A DNA stretch of 64,000 bases from Serinus canaria (taxonomy: Eukaryota; Chordata; Aves; Passeriformes; Fringillidae), in assembly GCF_022539315.1 (NCBI RefSeq), contig NC_066313.1:36121059-36185058 (forward strand), written 5' to 3'. Positions 1 to 12,552 of this stretch are shown here, one piece after another; within the stretch, counting starts at the first letter, position 1, and each line of letters starts with the position of its first letter. Position numbers and translations under genes: made by a program. The notes beneath the pieces are model-generated. The model was not told the origin of the DNA. It did not search any database and worked only from the letters and a program-made list of their open reading frames with translations.

Positions 1-1752
1 TTCAAACTATCTTCCAGGATAAAAAGTCTCATTCTACCCTAATTCTCTGGAGGTGCTCTCAGTAAGGAGATAACAGATCACTATAATTGAAGCAAATTAG
101 GTCAACTCAGCTTCTCACTTGCAGTTATTCACCAGTGAAAAAGGTGTGGGCTGAGATCTTCCATCTACATTGAATATTCCTCTTTTTAACTGTCCACCTT
201 TTTAAGGGAGAGACTGGGCTATAAATCATGATTGTTATGATTTGGTGCAGACCAGAGTGTACATAAAGCTTCCAGAACATTGTAAAAGAAGTCTTGGCTC
301 ACAAATGAGCACACCGGACACAAAGGAGGTTTGTGGACAAAAGGATGCAATCAAGTGATGTGCTTTCAGACTCAGCTGCTAGTGATGCAGTTGAAAAGAA
401 AGGAGTCACAGCTCTTGTTTCCCTCTCTGGCACCAGGTTAAAGACAGATCTCAGGCCTTGAACCAGGTTCTAAGAGTAAATGTGTAGTTGAGACACATTT
501 AAGAGTAAATAATACAGTTCTAAGAGTAAATGTGTAGTTGCAAAACTGCAAGATGTCATAGCTCTGAACTTCCCAGTCCAGGGGAATTGGCACATACAGG
601 TAATCAAGGGCAGCAATCAAATCAGAACTGAAATGCAAAGAGTAGATTTATTTCATGACCTCACTGACACTTTGTTCTGTGATGGAACTAAAATCTTCCA
701 GTCCCCCAAGGAACTAAGGTTGGGACTCTGTCAGCCCAGTTCTCAAAGTTTTACAAGGAAGAAAGCTAAAATGAAAAACCTTTGCATTCTGCTTAGTCCT
801 CCCTGTGCAAGTGTTAATATCTCCATTAGTCATAATGTGTCACTTGATCTTACTTCCGTTCAAAAACAATTGCCTAATTTCCTTATCACAGGCAGCAAGG
901 GATGAGGGCTGGCAGAGGCAGCTCTTTGTGTAAGAATGGGTAGCACATACTGTGAGTAAAGATAGTTCTTGATTACTTTGACCTTTCATCATTATAACTT
1001 TGCTTAATATTGTAATTAGAATATTAGAATGTGCTTCATTTAGCCAAGAATGTGATAAAAAGTAATTCTTTCTGGGGTATTTTTATATACCAGAGATGAT
1101 TAAGAATTCTGTCAGTGTGTGATTTTCCATTTTCTTTCCTATATCCCCTTTTTAACTTAAACTCATGAGAACTATTAAGTTAGACCAAACCTTAATTATT
1201 GCATCCTTTTCCTTGATTGAACTATATCACTAGAATCATTTAGCCTAACACCCTGGAATCATCATTTGGAACAAATAAGCCATTAAGAGTGAAAAAAGGT
1301 GTGAAGGAAGGGGATGAATCAGGGCATGAAAAAGGGCTCCACTGGTGGAATATGGAGACAAAACCAGTGCCATAAGGAGTGTGAGATATGTGAAGATAAA
1401 TTTAGGAGTATCTTGGCCACTTGTCTAAAAGATTTTAAAATCATCTTCTGGAATAATCTTTTAGCCAGTGCTTGAGACTTGCTTTTCAGTACCCTCAGCA
1501 GGGTCAGGATTTGCCTGAATGTTCAGAAATTCTCTTGATTTCCTAGCCAATATATTATATTACCTCATGCATGCAAAAAAGCTAAAGTCAGGAACTCATT
1601 GTTAACTGCTTTTCACAATCCACCTTTTCTAAACATATATTTCAACAAAATATTTGGAGGATTTGAAAATGTGAGTTGGAGACTTTCCTCTGTTCCTTTG
1701 TTGCATCATTTTTCCACTAAACAATAAAAATTTTTGGACTCTGCAGGCAGCA
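1..1752. other. Non-coding DNA, no gene recognised
   Basis: AT-rich sequence with short random open frames only. I see no splice-flanked exon, RNA gene or full transposon here. The one internal structure is a 24-bp direct repeat at 467-490 and 517-540, described separately. Confidence 0.6.
467..540. repeat. 24-bp direct repeat, 50-bp period
   Basis: The 24 bases at 467-490, starting GTTCTAAGAGTAAATG, recur exactly at 517-540. Part of the motif (AAGAGTAAAT) also occurs between them at 501-510. This is a small local duplication with no coding meaning. Confidence 0.8.
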
Positions 1753-2269
1753 AATTTTGCATTTGGGCAGGAAACAGCGTTGATAACACAGAGATATTTT
1801 AGTTACTGCTCACAAGAGCTTACACAGATTTAAAGTCTTTTCTGCTTCTCACCCCACCCCACCAGCCATGGGTAAGGGTGCACAAGGAGTTGGGTGGGGA
1901 CACGGCTGATCCCAACTGAAAGGGATATTCCAGACCATGTGGCATCATGCACAGTATATAAAGCTGGGTGGAGGAGAAGAAGGAAGGTGAAGTGATGGTG
2001 TTTGTCTTCCCAAGTTGATGTTGTACATGATGGGGCTCTGCTGTCCTGGAGATGGCTGAAAATCTGTCTGCCCATAGGAACTGGTGAATGAATTCCTCAA
2101 TTTGCTTTGCTTGTGTGTGTAGCTTTTGCTTCACCCATTAAACTCTCTTTATCTCAACTCAGGAGTTCTCTCACTTTTGCTCTTCCGATTCTCTCCCAGA
2201 TCTCAATGTGAGGAGCATGAGTGAGAGGATGTGTGGGGTTTAGGTGCCACTTGGGGTTGAACCACAACA
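1753..2269 (+). mobile_element. ERVL-type LTR, 5'-truncated solo copy
   Basis: The segment aligns by eye, block after block, with the LTR at 9200-9792. Shared blocks are the GTTGATAACACAG motif, the GGTGCACAAGGAGTT block, an AGTATATAAAGC TATA-like box at about 1953, the CCTGGAGATGGCTGAA block and the CCCATTAAACTCTCTTTATC region. It ends near 2269 in GAACCACAACA, a CA terminus. The first ~60 bases of the LTR seem lost or diverged, so the left boundary is approximate. The family is one I recall as abundant in songbird genomes. The open frames on its minus strand are not genes. Confidence 0.75.
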
Positions 2270-3487
2270 CAGTTGTAAAGAGAGGAAAACTGTTATGCCA
2301 TGGTCTGAGTTAGTGATACACATTTTCCAAATCAAAGCCAGACAGGGTCATGCTGGCTTCAGAAATTCTATGGAGTTGAATCCACACAAGACTGTGTTCT
2401 AAGAAACTTCTGCAGATCCTTTAACTGTGAGTGACATCTCATAAGCAGCTCAGAATTTCTTGAAGATCAATTTAGTTAGAAGTTAAATGCCACAAGGAAG
2501 GCAGACTCCAGATCCTACAGTGATGACAGCTGCATGGTCTTGGGGTGCTCACACTCTGCTGTATAAGGTGAGCAATACTTGAAGACTGCAAGAGGAGAAT
2601 GCTGACCCGTGAAGTGGTCCCTGAGCTCTTCTAGCACACAGCTGCCCTGCAGAGGCCAAGGGACAGCCCTGAAGGAGGTGGGTCAGTGGGAGCCATGCTC
2701 CTACAGAAATGGATATTGCCTGTGTTGGGGGAGCATAAGCCTGATCCAAGGAGCATTAGAGGGAGGTAAGCCAACTTCCATTTATTTGAAATGAAAGTGA
2801 TTGTCAGTTTACTTTGGAGTTAGGTGTGTATATATACAATGCATAGCAGTTCTCTGCAACATTATATAAGGCAATGCTCCCAAGCCTCTAGGATTTTGAT
2901 CATGCTTCAGTTTTCCTCAGTAGCTAAATCCAAACTCCCCTCTAGTCTTCTTGGTTCTTTTAGTTTCTTCCTTTGTTTGCTCAGACTTACAGAAATATAA
3001 TAAAAATGCCTTGGTGCGCTCTATGCATTTTGATGGTACATTAAAAATAAAACCTAACTAAAATTATACCTGAAAAATTACTATGTAACCTGGTTTTGAA
3101 GGACTCTGCCCTCATTTTATCCCCAGGGTAAGCAGCATATGCTCTGCATTGCATGCCATGAAAGCACCAGTCTGGCGAGCTGTAACACAGCCCTTGCATT
3201 ATTTCACACACATTGAATGGCAAAGGAAAATACAGAAAACCATGATTGTGCCTTAGGCCACAGAGGGGATCAGAGTAGACTCAGGACCAAGTGTTGTGAA
3301 GACCAGTCTGTGTCCCTCTGCTCTAAACAAGGTTTGTCCTCCATGGTAAGGAAGTAAACCCATGTGCATCCTTGTGTGTCCCTCAAAGACAGAGATCAGT
3401 CCTTGTCTCCCTCTGCTTATCAGAAGAGGTAAAACTTCTGTGTTCCTTTATTTCTTGCTATTGAGTTTTATTTCCTACTGAAGAGCT
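2270..3487. other. Non-coding DNA, nothing recognised
   Basis: No exon, RNA gene or repeat family is recognisable. Short open frames at 2549-2794 lie on both strands of the same stretch and have no splice or family support. Confidence 0.5.
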
Positions 3488-4345
3488 CTTGACTCCCTTG
3501 AAGGCAAGTGAGGTCCTGCAGAGGGACCTTCCTAAATCAGAGGACAGGGCAATCACTCTCCATATGAGGTTCAACAAGGGGAAGTGCCAGCTTCTGCACC
3601 TGGGATGGGTCAAACCTGGATATACAGACAAACTGGGGAATGAGATGCTGGCGAGCAGTGCTGCACAAAGGGACCCAGGGATTCTGGTCAATGGCAAGCT
3701 GAATACAAGCCAGCAGTGCCCTGGCAGCCAGGAAGGCCAAGTGTGCCCTGGGGGGCATCAGGCACAGCACGGCCAGCCTGGCAGAGGGAGGGGATTGTCC
3801 TGCTCTGCTCTGCGCTGGGGCAGCCTCACCTTGGATATTCTGTGCAGGTTTGAACACCACAATGCAAGAAAGACATTAAGCCACTACAGTGTGTCCAAAA
3901 GTGGGCAACAAAGATGGTGAAGGGTCTTGATGAGAATCCATAGAAGCCAAGAAGTGGATGAAGTCACTTGGTCTGTTCAGCTTTGAGGAGACTGACAGGA
4001 GACCTCATCGCATTTTACAACTTCTTTGTGAGAGGAAGAGGAGGGGCAGGCACTGATCACTTCCCTTTGGTGATGAATGCCAGGACCCAAGGGAATAGGC
4101 TGAAGTTGTGTCAGGGGAGGTTTAGGTTGGATACCAGGAAAAGGTTCTTAACCCAGAGGGTGGTTGGGCACTGGAACAGGCTTCCCATGGAAGCGGTCAC
4201 AGCACCAGCCTGACAGAGTTAAGAAGCATTTCGACAATGCTCTTGGGCACATGGTGTGATTCTTGGGGGGTCGTGTGCAGGGCCAGGAATTGGACTTGAT
4301 GATCCTTTTGGGTACCTTCTAACTCAGCTTATTCTGTGATTTTGC
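3488..4345 (+). mobile_element. CR1 LINE, 3' part, plus strand
   Basis: The text is a typical avian CR1 tail. It contains the reverse-transcriptase end (AGGTTCAACAAGGGGAAGTG, CTTCTGCACCTGGG), the GGAGACTGACAGGAGACCTC block, the GTTCTTAACCCAGAGGGTGG block, and the 3' untranslated end with TTGATGATCC and a final TTATTCTGTGATT. Open frames of 143 and 81 codons at 3489-3920 and 3968-4213 are remnants of the CR1 open frame, broken by frameshifts. The copy is 5'-truncated, as most CR1 insertions are. Confidence 0.9.
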
Positions 4346-5675
4346 CACTATCATGAGATTTATGCTTTGGTTGATTGGCTCTTTTCTCACAAAGTCTCAT
4401 CCACACTCTTCGTTTAGTGACCCACTTGTTCTGTATGTATTTTTTTCCCTTTCATGCCTACCCAGAGATTTTCAGCATGACTCACTTCCTATTACATTGG
4501 AGACCTCAGATCGAGCCTGCATCTTTGATGCACAAGGAACACTTCCTTTCTTTTGTCCATAAACACATTATACCCTTTAAATTGTACCTTTAATCAATAT
4601 GCCAATTATGTGAATTTTCTCTCCAAGTCTATTCTGTAAATTAAATCATATCCTGATCCTCTGCATGAATAATTTCAGGTTTACAGATGTATTCTCCATG
4701 GCTTTTATCATATACAGAAACTTAAAATGTTTGGCAGGCCATTCCATAATCCCTTTGATCCTCCTAAACTCTGTAAAACAAAATATCTCTTCTAGTTTCT
4801 TGGCTTTTGTCCAAGTCAGCAAGTCAGCTTGAGTTTATACTCATCTATAGTGCACTATCCATTGCTAGTCTTGGTCCTGGTTTAAGACTCTTCTCAACAG
4901 ATTTACAAAATAATCTTCAAAGTTTCTCTTCCTCTTTCACGTATTCTAAACTCTGCCATCAGTCAAAGAATGACTCATTAAATATCCTTGGATGAAGCAG
5001 TGAAAACCCTCCTGACAGTGCCATCTGCTTAGCCATGGCTTTGTCAATTGGATACATTTTTATGTGGATGTGCTTTGTCCCTTCACTGGAGGAACAGATG
5101 GAAGTCCCCAGTTCTTCAATTTTCCTTCCACTATCTCGCAGTCAGTTTGGATCAGTGTAGGAACACTAGCAGGGCTCAGGAGAAAAAGCAGAATCATGCC
5201 TTGACCAAGAGTCTGGATGTACCTCAGCAGCCCTCAGTAACATTTCATCTCCCAAGTACTCACCAGTACATCTCCAGGAGTCTCTGGAGTCTGGGCAGCG
5301 CTTTTCCCTACAATCCTCACAATACTCACCTGCTGACTCTGACAGAGGCTTAGAAACTAGAAGAGATATTTTTTAGAAGAGAAATTTAGTCATTATAGAA
5401 ATTTACTCATGCAGACATACATCCATCTAGATCTCTGTCCCTTTGGCAGCATGGGGTGCCCAGCTGAGCTCACTTTCAACCTGTCATGCAAGCTGTCCCC
5501 AAGTGTGCAATGGAATAGATGACATATAAATAGGTATTGTTTCTTCTTTATTTTACTATCATGTTATTTATGAAATAACTCAATTTTGAAAAAAAATTCT
5601 AAAAATTCAAATTAAGCAGGATTTGCAACATTTGTAAGGTTTTGAAAGATGAAAGTGAAGATAAAAGCAAAGAAA
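4346..5675. other. Non-coding DNA, nothing recognised
   Basis: Ordinary AT-rich sequence. The open frame of 101 codons at 5048-5353 has no recognisable domain and no convincing flanking splice sites. Confidence 0.5.
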
Positions 5676-5765
5676 CAGAATCATAGAATGGTTTGTGTTG
5701 GAAGGAACCTTAAAGATCATCCAGTTCTAGCCTCCCTGCTGGGCAGGGAATATTCCACTAGATCA
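5676..5765 (-). mobile_element. CR1 LINE 3' end, short minus-strand fragment
   Basis: The plus strand reads AATCATAGAATGG, then GTTGGAAGGAACCTTAAAGA and TCATCCAGTT. This is the reverse complement of the CR1 terminus (AGATGATCTTTAAGGTCCCTTCC ... ATTCTATGATT). Only about 90 bp remain. Confidence 0.9.
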
Positions 5766-7144
5766 GATTGCTCAGAAAAAAAGAAAAGAAAACACAGTAT
5801 TTGCTAATTTTCTTCCTTCATATCCTTTTATAACTTACTTTATATATGTTATATTTTGACCTCCCAACCTTCTTCCAGATTATACTTATTAAACAATATA
5901 TTTTAAAGGTCAGGAGTACTAAATTCTAATATAACAGCCCAATAACTACTTCATCAGCCAAATCTTTATCACTGTAATCTGCTAAAACCACGACTTCATT
6001 ACAAGATTAGCTTCACTTTTGACTTTATTCCTAGCCAAAACCAATTCCAATTAACAACTCCAGCTCAATTTTCCCATGCATTAACATGCTCTGCTGCAAG
6101 AAGGTGCTACACTTTTGTGGGTAACATGACTATTTCAGTGGATTATGACAAGAACTCAGTTATACAAAGAAGTCAGAGTATTAATGAAAGGGATTTTTCA
6201 CAATTGGTGTCTTTTCTGCCTTTATTTCTGTTTGTCAGTAAAACATCTCTGTAAGGTTAATACATTGACACATATTGAGAGCACCAGACTGCCTGCAGTA
6301 CAAAACCAAATAATCTTATTTCCATTATTTGAAAACTTTTATCTCTATGCAATTAATCAGAGGTAAAGGCATAATTTAAAGCTACATTATTCTTGCTGCT
6401 ACAAAGCTCCCTATTTGCAATGTACATTTTTTTACTCCTCGCTGTAAATGGTAGAAGCCCACAGGCAGCCTTGCCAGTGTGTGGTTTTTAGCCACACTGA
6501 GTTCTTGCCAAAGAGGCAATTTAATTACTGACATCAGACCTTCAAATTAATGGTGGTCACTCAGGACATGACTACTGTTACAGGAGATGGCTTCTCTGGT
6601 GTATTCCTATTAGCAAGGGAAGAAGCAGCAGTTCATAACCTGTCATACAAAGTTTATCTTGGTAGCAAGCAACATCCTGGCTGGTAGCCATGATCAAAAA
6701 CTGTAGTTATCTTTTGTGTAGCAGAGGCTTAACCCACCAATCCCTTTTGGCATTTTGGTAGTCTCCACATGTATCCATGTAAATTAGGGTTTTCATGGCC
6801 TCATAATGGATGCATATATACATACATCTGTACTCTACATACATCTTTTTGTCTGAAAAGTGTTTGCCTTTAAGCACCCAGCAAGAAAACAGTGTTTTTT
6901 ATGGTCCTCCAAACACACTACTGGGTGTATCATGTTCCAGTTCCCCTTTAGCACTGGGCGCTTTCCACTGATCACTGAGGTGCAATCCTTATTTTTGCAA
7001 CCCAGTCAGAATTCTGAGATATCTCATTGTTAGTGATGCTTCCAGGGTCACTTTGAGTATAGAGCATTGTTTCCATTGTTTTCAGTAATAACAGTGTGAT
7101 CTTTCCCATTATTTTTGCAAAAGACATAATTTTTCAAAAAATTC
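5766..7144. other. Non-coding DNA, nothing recognised
   Basis: AT-rich spacer without exon-like open frames, RNA genes or repeat families that I can name. Confidence 0.5.
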
Positions 7145-7630
7145 TAGAAATATCTAGATTGAAATAGACCTCTGGAGCTCATCTGGAGTCGCCCATACCC
7201 TTGTCAAATGAGTTTTGAATTTTTCCAGGGATAGATGTCCCTTGATCTCTCTTAGAACACATCCTAATGCCACACAACACTCCGGCTGAGGATTTTTAAC
7301 TAATATTGGGTCAGTTTCCCTTGCCACAACTTTTGCAACATTGCTTCCTCTTCTTTCACTGCACACATCCAAGGAAACAATGGTTTCATCTTCTTCACAT
7401 TTTTTATTATGAGAGTGAACAACTGCAACTAAATCAAGCCTTTAGCTTCCTTTGCTCCAAACTAAACATACCCAGTTCTCATCAGGTGAGCACATCTCCA
7501 TGCTAGTGGTTCTTCACTGTGTTCTCTCCAGTTTGTTGATCTCTGTTATGCACCAGAGATCCCTAAACTGGACAGCATACTCCGGGTTCAGCTGTCCTTT
7601 TCCCTAGCATGAATGTCAAACCTCAGCAGT
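7145..7630 (-). mobile_element. Old CR1 LINE 3' region, minus strand
   Basis: The plus strand follows the reversed CR1 3' part in order: CTCTGGAGCTCATCTGGAGT, a TTTGAATTTTTCCAGGGA block, then CTCCAGTTTGTTGATCTCTG and CCTAAACTGGACAGCATACT near 7530-7590. These match the CR1 phrases for 'precisely diverged tail and RT end' but with many substitutions and gaps, so it is an old copy. Boundaries are approximate. Confidence 0.7.
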
Positions 7631-8412
7631 TCAGTGCAGGGAATCACAACTTGTTTTGGTATCACATTTGTAGAGTGCTCAACACCATGGGGCTCTGCAC
7701 CTTTGTGGATTTTGTCTAAAGAAATCTAAAGGGGTTCAAGATAAAAAGGTTATGGCTTCAAGCCATGTAAATGCTTAACATCATGTATGAAAAGTATAGC
7801 AACAGGTACCTTCAGGACGAGTGCATCAGTCAAGCAAAACAGGACTGGAACTGCTAGAACAAGTTTTCATAAAAGAAGAAAATAGAAAGTCATTAGGGTA
7901 TTCAAATTGTGGAAGATTCGTAAAACATGAAAGCCATGTCCACATGCTGACACCTGTCAAGAGCACAGAGACTGTAAGCTAAAAACTGTAAAAATAACCA
8001 AGATCTCTTCTCTGTAGGCAGAAGACAGCTGGTAGTTACCCTGGCCTCCTGCTGAACACTGGCTCACTGCTGTGAGCACATTTACCTGCTTCTGACAGAT
8101 CCCACCAGTCACAAGAACAGCAATGCTCCATCCACAGGCATGGGGTAACTGGGCAAGTGATCCAGGCATCAGCTGAGCCCTGCAGCCAAACTGGAGAATT
8201 CAGAAATAAATAAGAGCTTCTTGGTGTCCCAATCTGGGAACGTGTCCTAAACTGAAAACACAGCGAGCAAGAGGGAATATACCCAAATATATCTGGTAAA
8301 AGTTCTTATCCAGTTATTTCACCATGGTAGCCACTGTGAAGAAAATTAACTCTACCCCGGGCAAAACCATCACAATCACATAAAAATAAAATTCTAAGAC
8401 ATGCTTCTGTGC

Positions 8413-8467
<55 letters not shown>

Positions 8468-9199
8468 AGTAATATGGTTCAACATTTCTAAACCTTAAAG
8501 TCAACACTTTTTTCTTTCCATAATAGAAGTAACCCACTATGAAAAAACAAAAATACAACAATTGACAATAAAACAATATAAAACTCTCTGACTATGACTG
8601 AAGAACACACTTAGGAAAGGTTCATTTTCTTCTACATCATGAAATGAAAAATAATTGTCATCACTCCCCTGCAAGCCATCCACTGTGATTTCTATTTCAT
8701 AAGGATGCAATTATTGTGAAATGTTAAATCCCCTCCAAAAGATGCTTGAGCTCACTGAAGGGCCATTAAAATTTATCAGCCTCACATCACAGAGGTCTTG
8801 ATGATTTTTCTGCCTTTTGGTTTCAGTTAATATGGCCTCAATGACCTCAGCTTGCATTTAAATGTCAGATTAAGATTAGATCTCCAGCCTAGCTAAATTC
8901 TGACAACCCACTTTGTTGTGAAACTAGACTGCTAGTCTGATATGACCAGAACTAGTATCATATCTTTCCAAGTAGCCAGGGAAGTAGATAGCTTTGTCTG
9001 GAAAGACAAACAGAGGACAATAGAAACCTGCTTAGGACAGGAATCCTAGATGACAGTCGCTCAGCTCAGAGAAGAGAGAAGCTGCAGAGAGCAGCATCTT
9101 TGACAGAGTATTTCTTCTGTGTCAGGGATAAAACAGATTAATCTGACACATTTTATACTCAGCATCCATTTATCAGTTTAATTTGCAAATCTTCACATG
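7631..9199. other. Non-coding DNA with one (TA)n microsatellite
   Basis: No gene recognised. The open frame of 70 codons at 7957-8169 has no domain or splice support. The (TA)n tract at 8415-8464 is listed separately. Confidence 0.5.
8415..8464. repeat. (TA)n microsatellite
   Basis: About 25 uninterrupted TA units. Such a perfect dinucleotide tract is expected to be length-polymorphic and hard to assemble. Confidence 0.97.
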
Positions 9200-9792
9200 T
9201 GTGCTGGTTTTGGCTGGGATAAAGTGAATTTTCTTCACAATAATTTGTATTGGGCTGTGTTTTGTTCATGTGCTGGGAACAGTATTGATAGCACAGGGAT
9301 GTCTTAGTTCAGTGCTCACACAGGCTCAAGCAAGAGCCTTTTCTGGCTTCTCCTCCACTCCACCAGAGTGGAGGTTAGGGGTGCACAAGGAGTTAGGAGG
9401 GATCAGTTGGAACAGTTGACCCCAACTGACCCAATGGATGTTCCATACCCTAAGGTGTCATGCTCACAGATAAAGGTGGGGAGAGAATAAGGATGGGAGG
9501 ACATTTGGATTGATGGTGTTTGGCTTTCCAAGTCAGCATTATGTGTGACGGAGCCCCGCTGTCCTGGAGATGGCTGAACACCTGCCTGCCCATGGGAAAC
9601 AGTGAATGAAAATTCCTTTTTTCTGCTTTGCTTGTGTGCACAGCCTTCGCTTCACCTATTAAACTGTCTTTATCTCAACCCATGGATTTTCTGGCTTTTA
9701 CTCTTTGAATTCTCTTTCCCATGCCATCATGGCAGGGGACTGAGAGAAAGGCTGGGTGAAGCTCAGTTACCAGCTGGGGTTAAGCCATACCA
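9200..9792 (+). mobile_element. ERVL-type solo LTR, near full length
   Basis: It starts TGTGCTGGTTTTGGCTGGGA, which resembles the TGTCCTGGTTTTGGCTGGGA start of a common songbird LTR. The order of blocks matches the copy at 1753-2269, including GGTGCACAAGGAGTTAG and the TATTAAACTGTCTTTATCTC region. It ends in GGGGTTAAGCCATACCA. No gag, pol or env sequence follows on either side, so it is best read as a solo LTR left by recombination. A target-site duplication is not evident. Confidence 0.8.
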
Positions 9793-12169
9793 AAAGGTTA
9801 ATCAAGCTATTGCCATGAAAATCTCTCAACAGACATCCACAAAACAAGACAGAGGATGTCATGTTACAATGATAATATTTAAAAGGGAATAAAAACTTAG
9901 AATAAAAATAAAATCTAAGATATTGTCTTTGTAGCAAAGGATAGCTTAGCTGCTTGGCCACCACATGAGAAGTCCTGGCAGGCAGACCTGGTGATGGAAG
10001 TGCCTTTCTTATCATACCTGCAAGCTCATTCAATTTCCTCAGCTCATCCTAAATTTCAGCTCTTTGTTTCTCATCTAGATTTCAGATGCTACCAGTCAGC
10101 AGCGTGAATAGTCTGACCGACTGTCATATAAAAAATCACAGGGGAAATTTCCCAAACATAGACTTTTAAAAATAATGAGATTCAGAATATTGAAATTGTA
10201 AGCCTTTTTTGTTTCTGCTAGGAGCCTTCTGTCTTTCAGCTCTCAGAATTGATATAATTCCGCTTTTGAGTTTCTAAAAAAAAAAAAATCCAATAGCTAT
10301 CAAGTATCACATGAACAAAAAATAAAAAGACAATACAATGATTTCCATGGACCTTAAAAGTGTTCTGTGTAACAGATTATTAAGGAATACCTATGCTTTA
10401 GCTGCCAAAACATAGCGTCTCTGGATCTTATTCAACTCGAGGAGCTGGCAGACTAGAAGTCTGCCACCAGAAATAATAGCCAGCATCATCCTATTATTCT
10501 CTTTTCTTGAGGACAAGCAGCCTAGATTCTTCAAAATAAAAATGTCATTTCACTTCTCTTGTCGCACTTGACTGTATTCATAAGTGAAGTTAGCGCCTTG
10601 CACATGATCTGCCTTCAAAGCAAACAATAAAACTGTACCTTCCCTCCTGCAGTACAGCTGAGATGCTCAAATAACCTTGCACCTCAGCTCCTGTCAGTCC
10701 CAAATATTGCCATCAGTGTTACTCACAAACAGCAGAAATCAAACTGCCCAAAACTGCTGGATTCTAACTCAGTCCTCATTACAGGCTGGTCTCTACTTTT
10801 TGTACTTGGTCCCAATGCAAATGTTTGTTTTGGGGTTTTCCCTCACTCACTGCAAGACCACGCTAATCATGCTCACGTCCTGCCTAGGAGTTTCTCAGCT
10901 GTGAGTCACAGCCCACCGCACAACAATCACCTCTGTAACCCAACATGGCTAAGGAAAACTTCTCAGCCTGGATTTTCCACTCTATGTCTTACTACTTAAT
11001 GGGCAAAAGTGAAGGAGCATCCAGTACCATCAGAATTCAGAACTGCTGAGAACTGCCAACAGGATAAGTCAGTAAGGGCTCCATAGGAGTTCCTGTTACA
11101 AAAAGTCACACACACCAACAGCTTCATCAGGAGCATTGGTCAGGACACTAAAGTGAGCAGAGCTTGGTATTCACTGCATTAAAATCTATTCCTTTGCTCA
11201 TTCTGCCATATATTGTTCCAAGCTGGTTGGGACATAAGCTCCACCTCTCCTTGGTAAACTTCACAGTGTACTGAAGCAAATTATTACTATTGTTCTTAGG
11301 GGAAAACTCCTTCCAATAGAAACATCAGCACAAACAGATCTTACCAAGCATTGGCTGGTTACCAAAATTAAAGGACCACAATCATTCAACCCCATAAATT
11401 AATCCAAAATATAGTCTCATGCAAGCGTGCCCTCCTCTGTACCCCATCATACCATACTCTCCTCTTCCCCTTAAGGGATATACATATAGTTATGTACATT
11501 TTAGTGATGGTTTCACCTTGAATTTCTGCATGGATTTCCCATGCCTTACACCATTTGGAGCTGATGGAACTGTACGTTCACTTTGAGGAGTAACCCACTG
11601 GACTGCAAGGCTCTAGAGAAGTGACCACTGGTCATCTTGAGTCAATTTTATGTGTTCCAGTTAATCCTAACAACAGAACAATAATGGGTATCTCCAATTT
11701 GCCTTCTAAATGCTATTTCCTCGTTTCTTCCTCTCTTAAAAAACCCAACAAACAAAATCAAAATGAAGGCACAGGGAGAATGGTGGAAAAGAGATTTGCC
11801 TCTGCCCTGCCATCTGGCTATGAGTATTTTTGGCTGCCATTTGTTTATGTGGTTTGTTTTTGTTTTACTACATTGAAGCAGAGCTGGAGTATACCAGCTC
11901 TCGTTGTTGTTCCTGTGCTAAAACTTTTCTCCAGCTTTCAATTCTCTTTCAGCACTCTTACTTGGTACCTAGCTCTGATTTCATGCTTTTTTTTCTTTTT
12001 AGTGAGTCTCAGACCATTAATTCTCTACAATTCATGGACATCCAACTTTCATGCTGCCAAGATGGTCTTGTGTCATGTGGTTAACTTTGCCTACAGATTG
12101 TTAAATGCTCCCCCATGAGTCAATTCAATTTAACATCATCCCACAGTAATGGCTCACAGGAATATGGAT
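9793..12169. other. Non-coding DNA, no gene recognised
   Basis: Includes an open frame of 165 codons at 11621-12118. Its translation is hydrophobic and irregular, matches no family I know, and lacks splice support. I treat it as chance in AT-rich DNA. Confidence 0.5.
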
Positions 12170-12552
12170 CAGATGCTTTCTCAATGCTGCACCTCAACAG
12201 GATGGAGAAATGGGCTGACAGGAACCTCATGAAGTTCAGCAAGGAGAAGGACAAAGTCCTGCATCTGGAGAGGAGCAAGAAAATGGAGCCAGGCTCTTTT
12301 CAGTGCCGGGTCCAGGGGCAATGGGAACAAGCTGAAATGCAGAAGGTTCCCTTTAAACATCCCTTTTTTCTTGTGAGCGCTGGCACAGATTGGCCAGGGA
12401 GGTTGTGGAATCTCCATCTTTGGAGATACTAAGAATATCTAGACATGGTCTGGGACAATTGGTTCTAGGTGGTCTTGCCTGAGCAGGGGGGTTGAACCAG
12501 GTACACTCCAGAGATCCCTTCCAAACTAAAACATTCTGTGATTCTGTCTAAA
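12170..12552 (+). mobile_element. CR1 LINE, internally deleted, plus strand
   Basis: It holds CR1 reverse-transcriptase end phrases (AACCTCATGAAGTTCAGCAA, GGAGAAGGACAAAGTCCTGC) followed directly by the far 3' region (GGAGGTTGTGGAATCTCCAT, TCTTTGGAGATACTAAGA, GAGATCCCTTCCAAACTAAA, ATTCTGTGATTCTGT). About 300-400 bases normally found between these parts are missing, so the copy has an internal deletion. The overlapping open frames of 105 and 78 codons are its remains. Confidence 0.88.

Noticed and set aside
3489..3920. 143-codon open frame as a host gene
   Set aside because: Its DNA matches the CR1 reverse-transcriptase end; it is a broken LINE remnant.
11621..12118. 165-codon plus-strand open frame
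   Set aside because: No family, low-complexity hydrophobic runs, no splice or promoter support; chance in AT-rich DNA is likelier.
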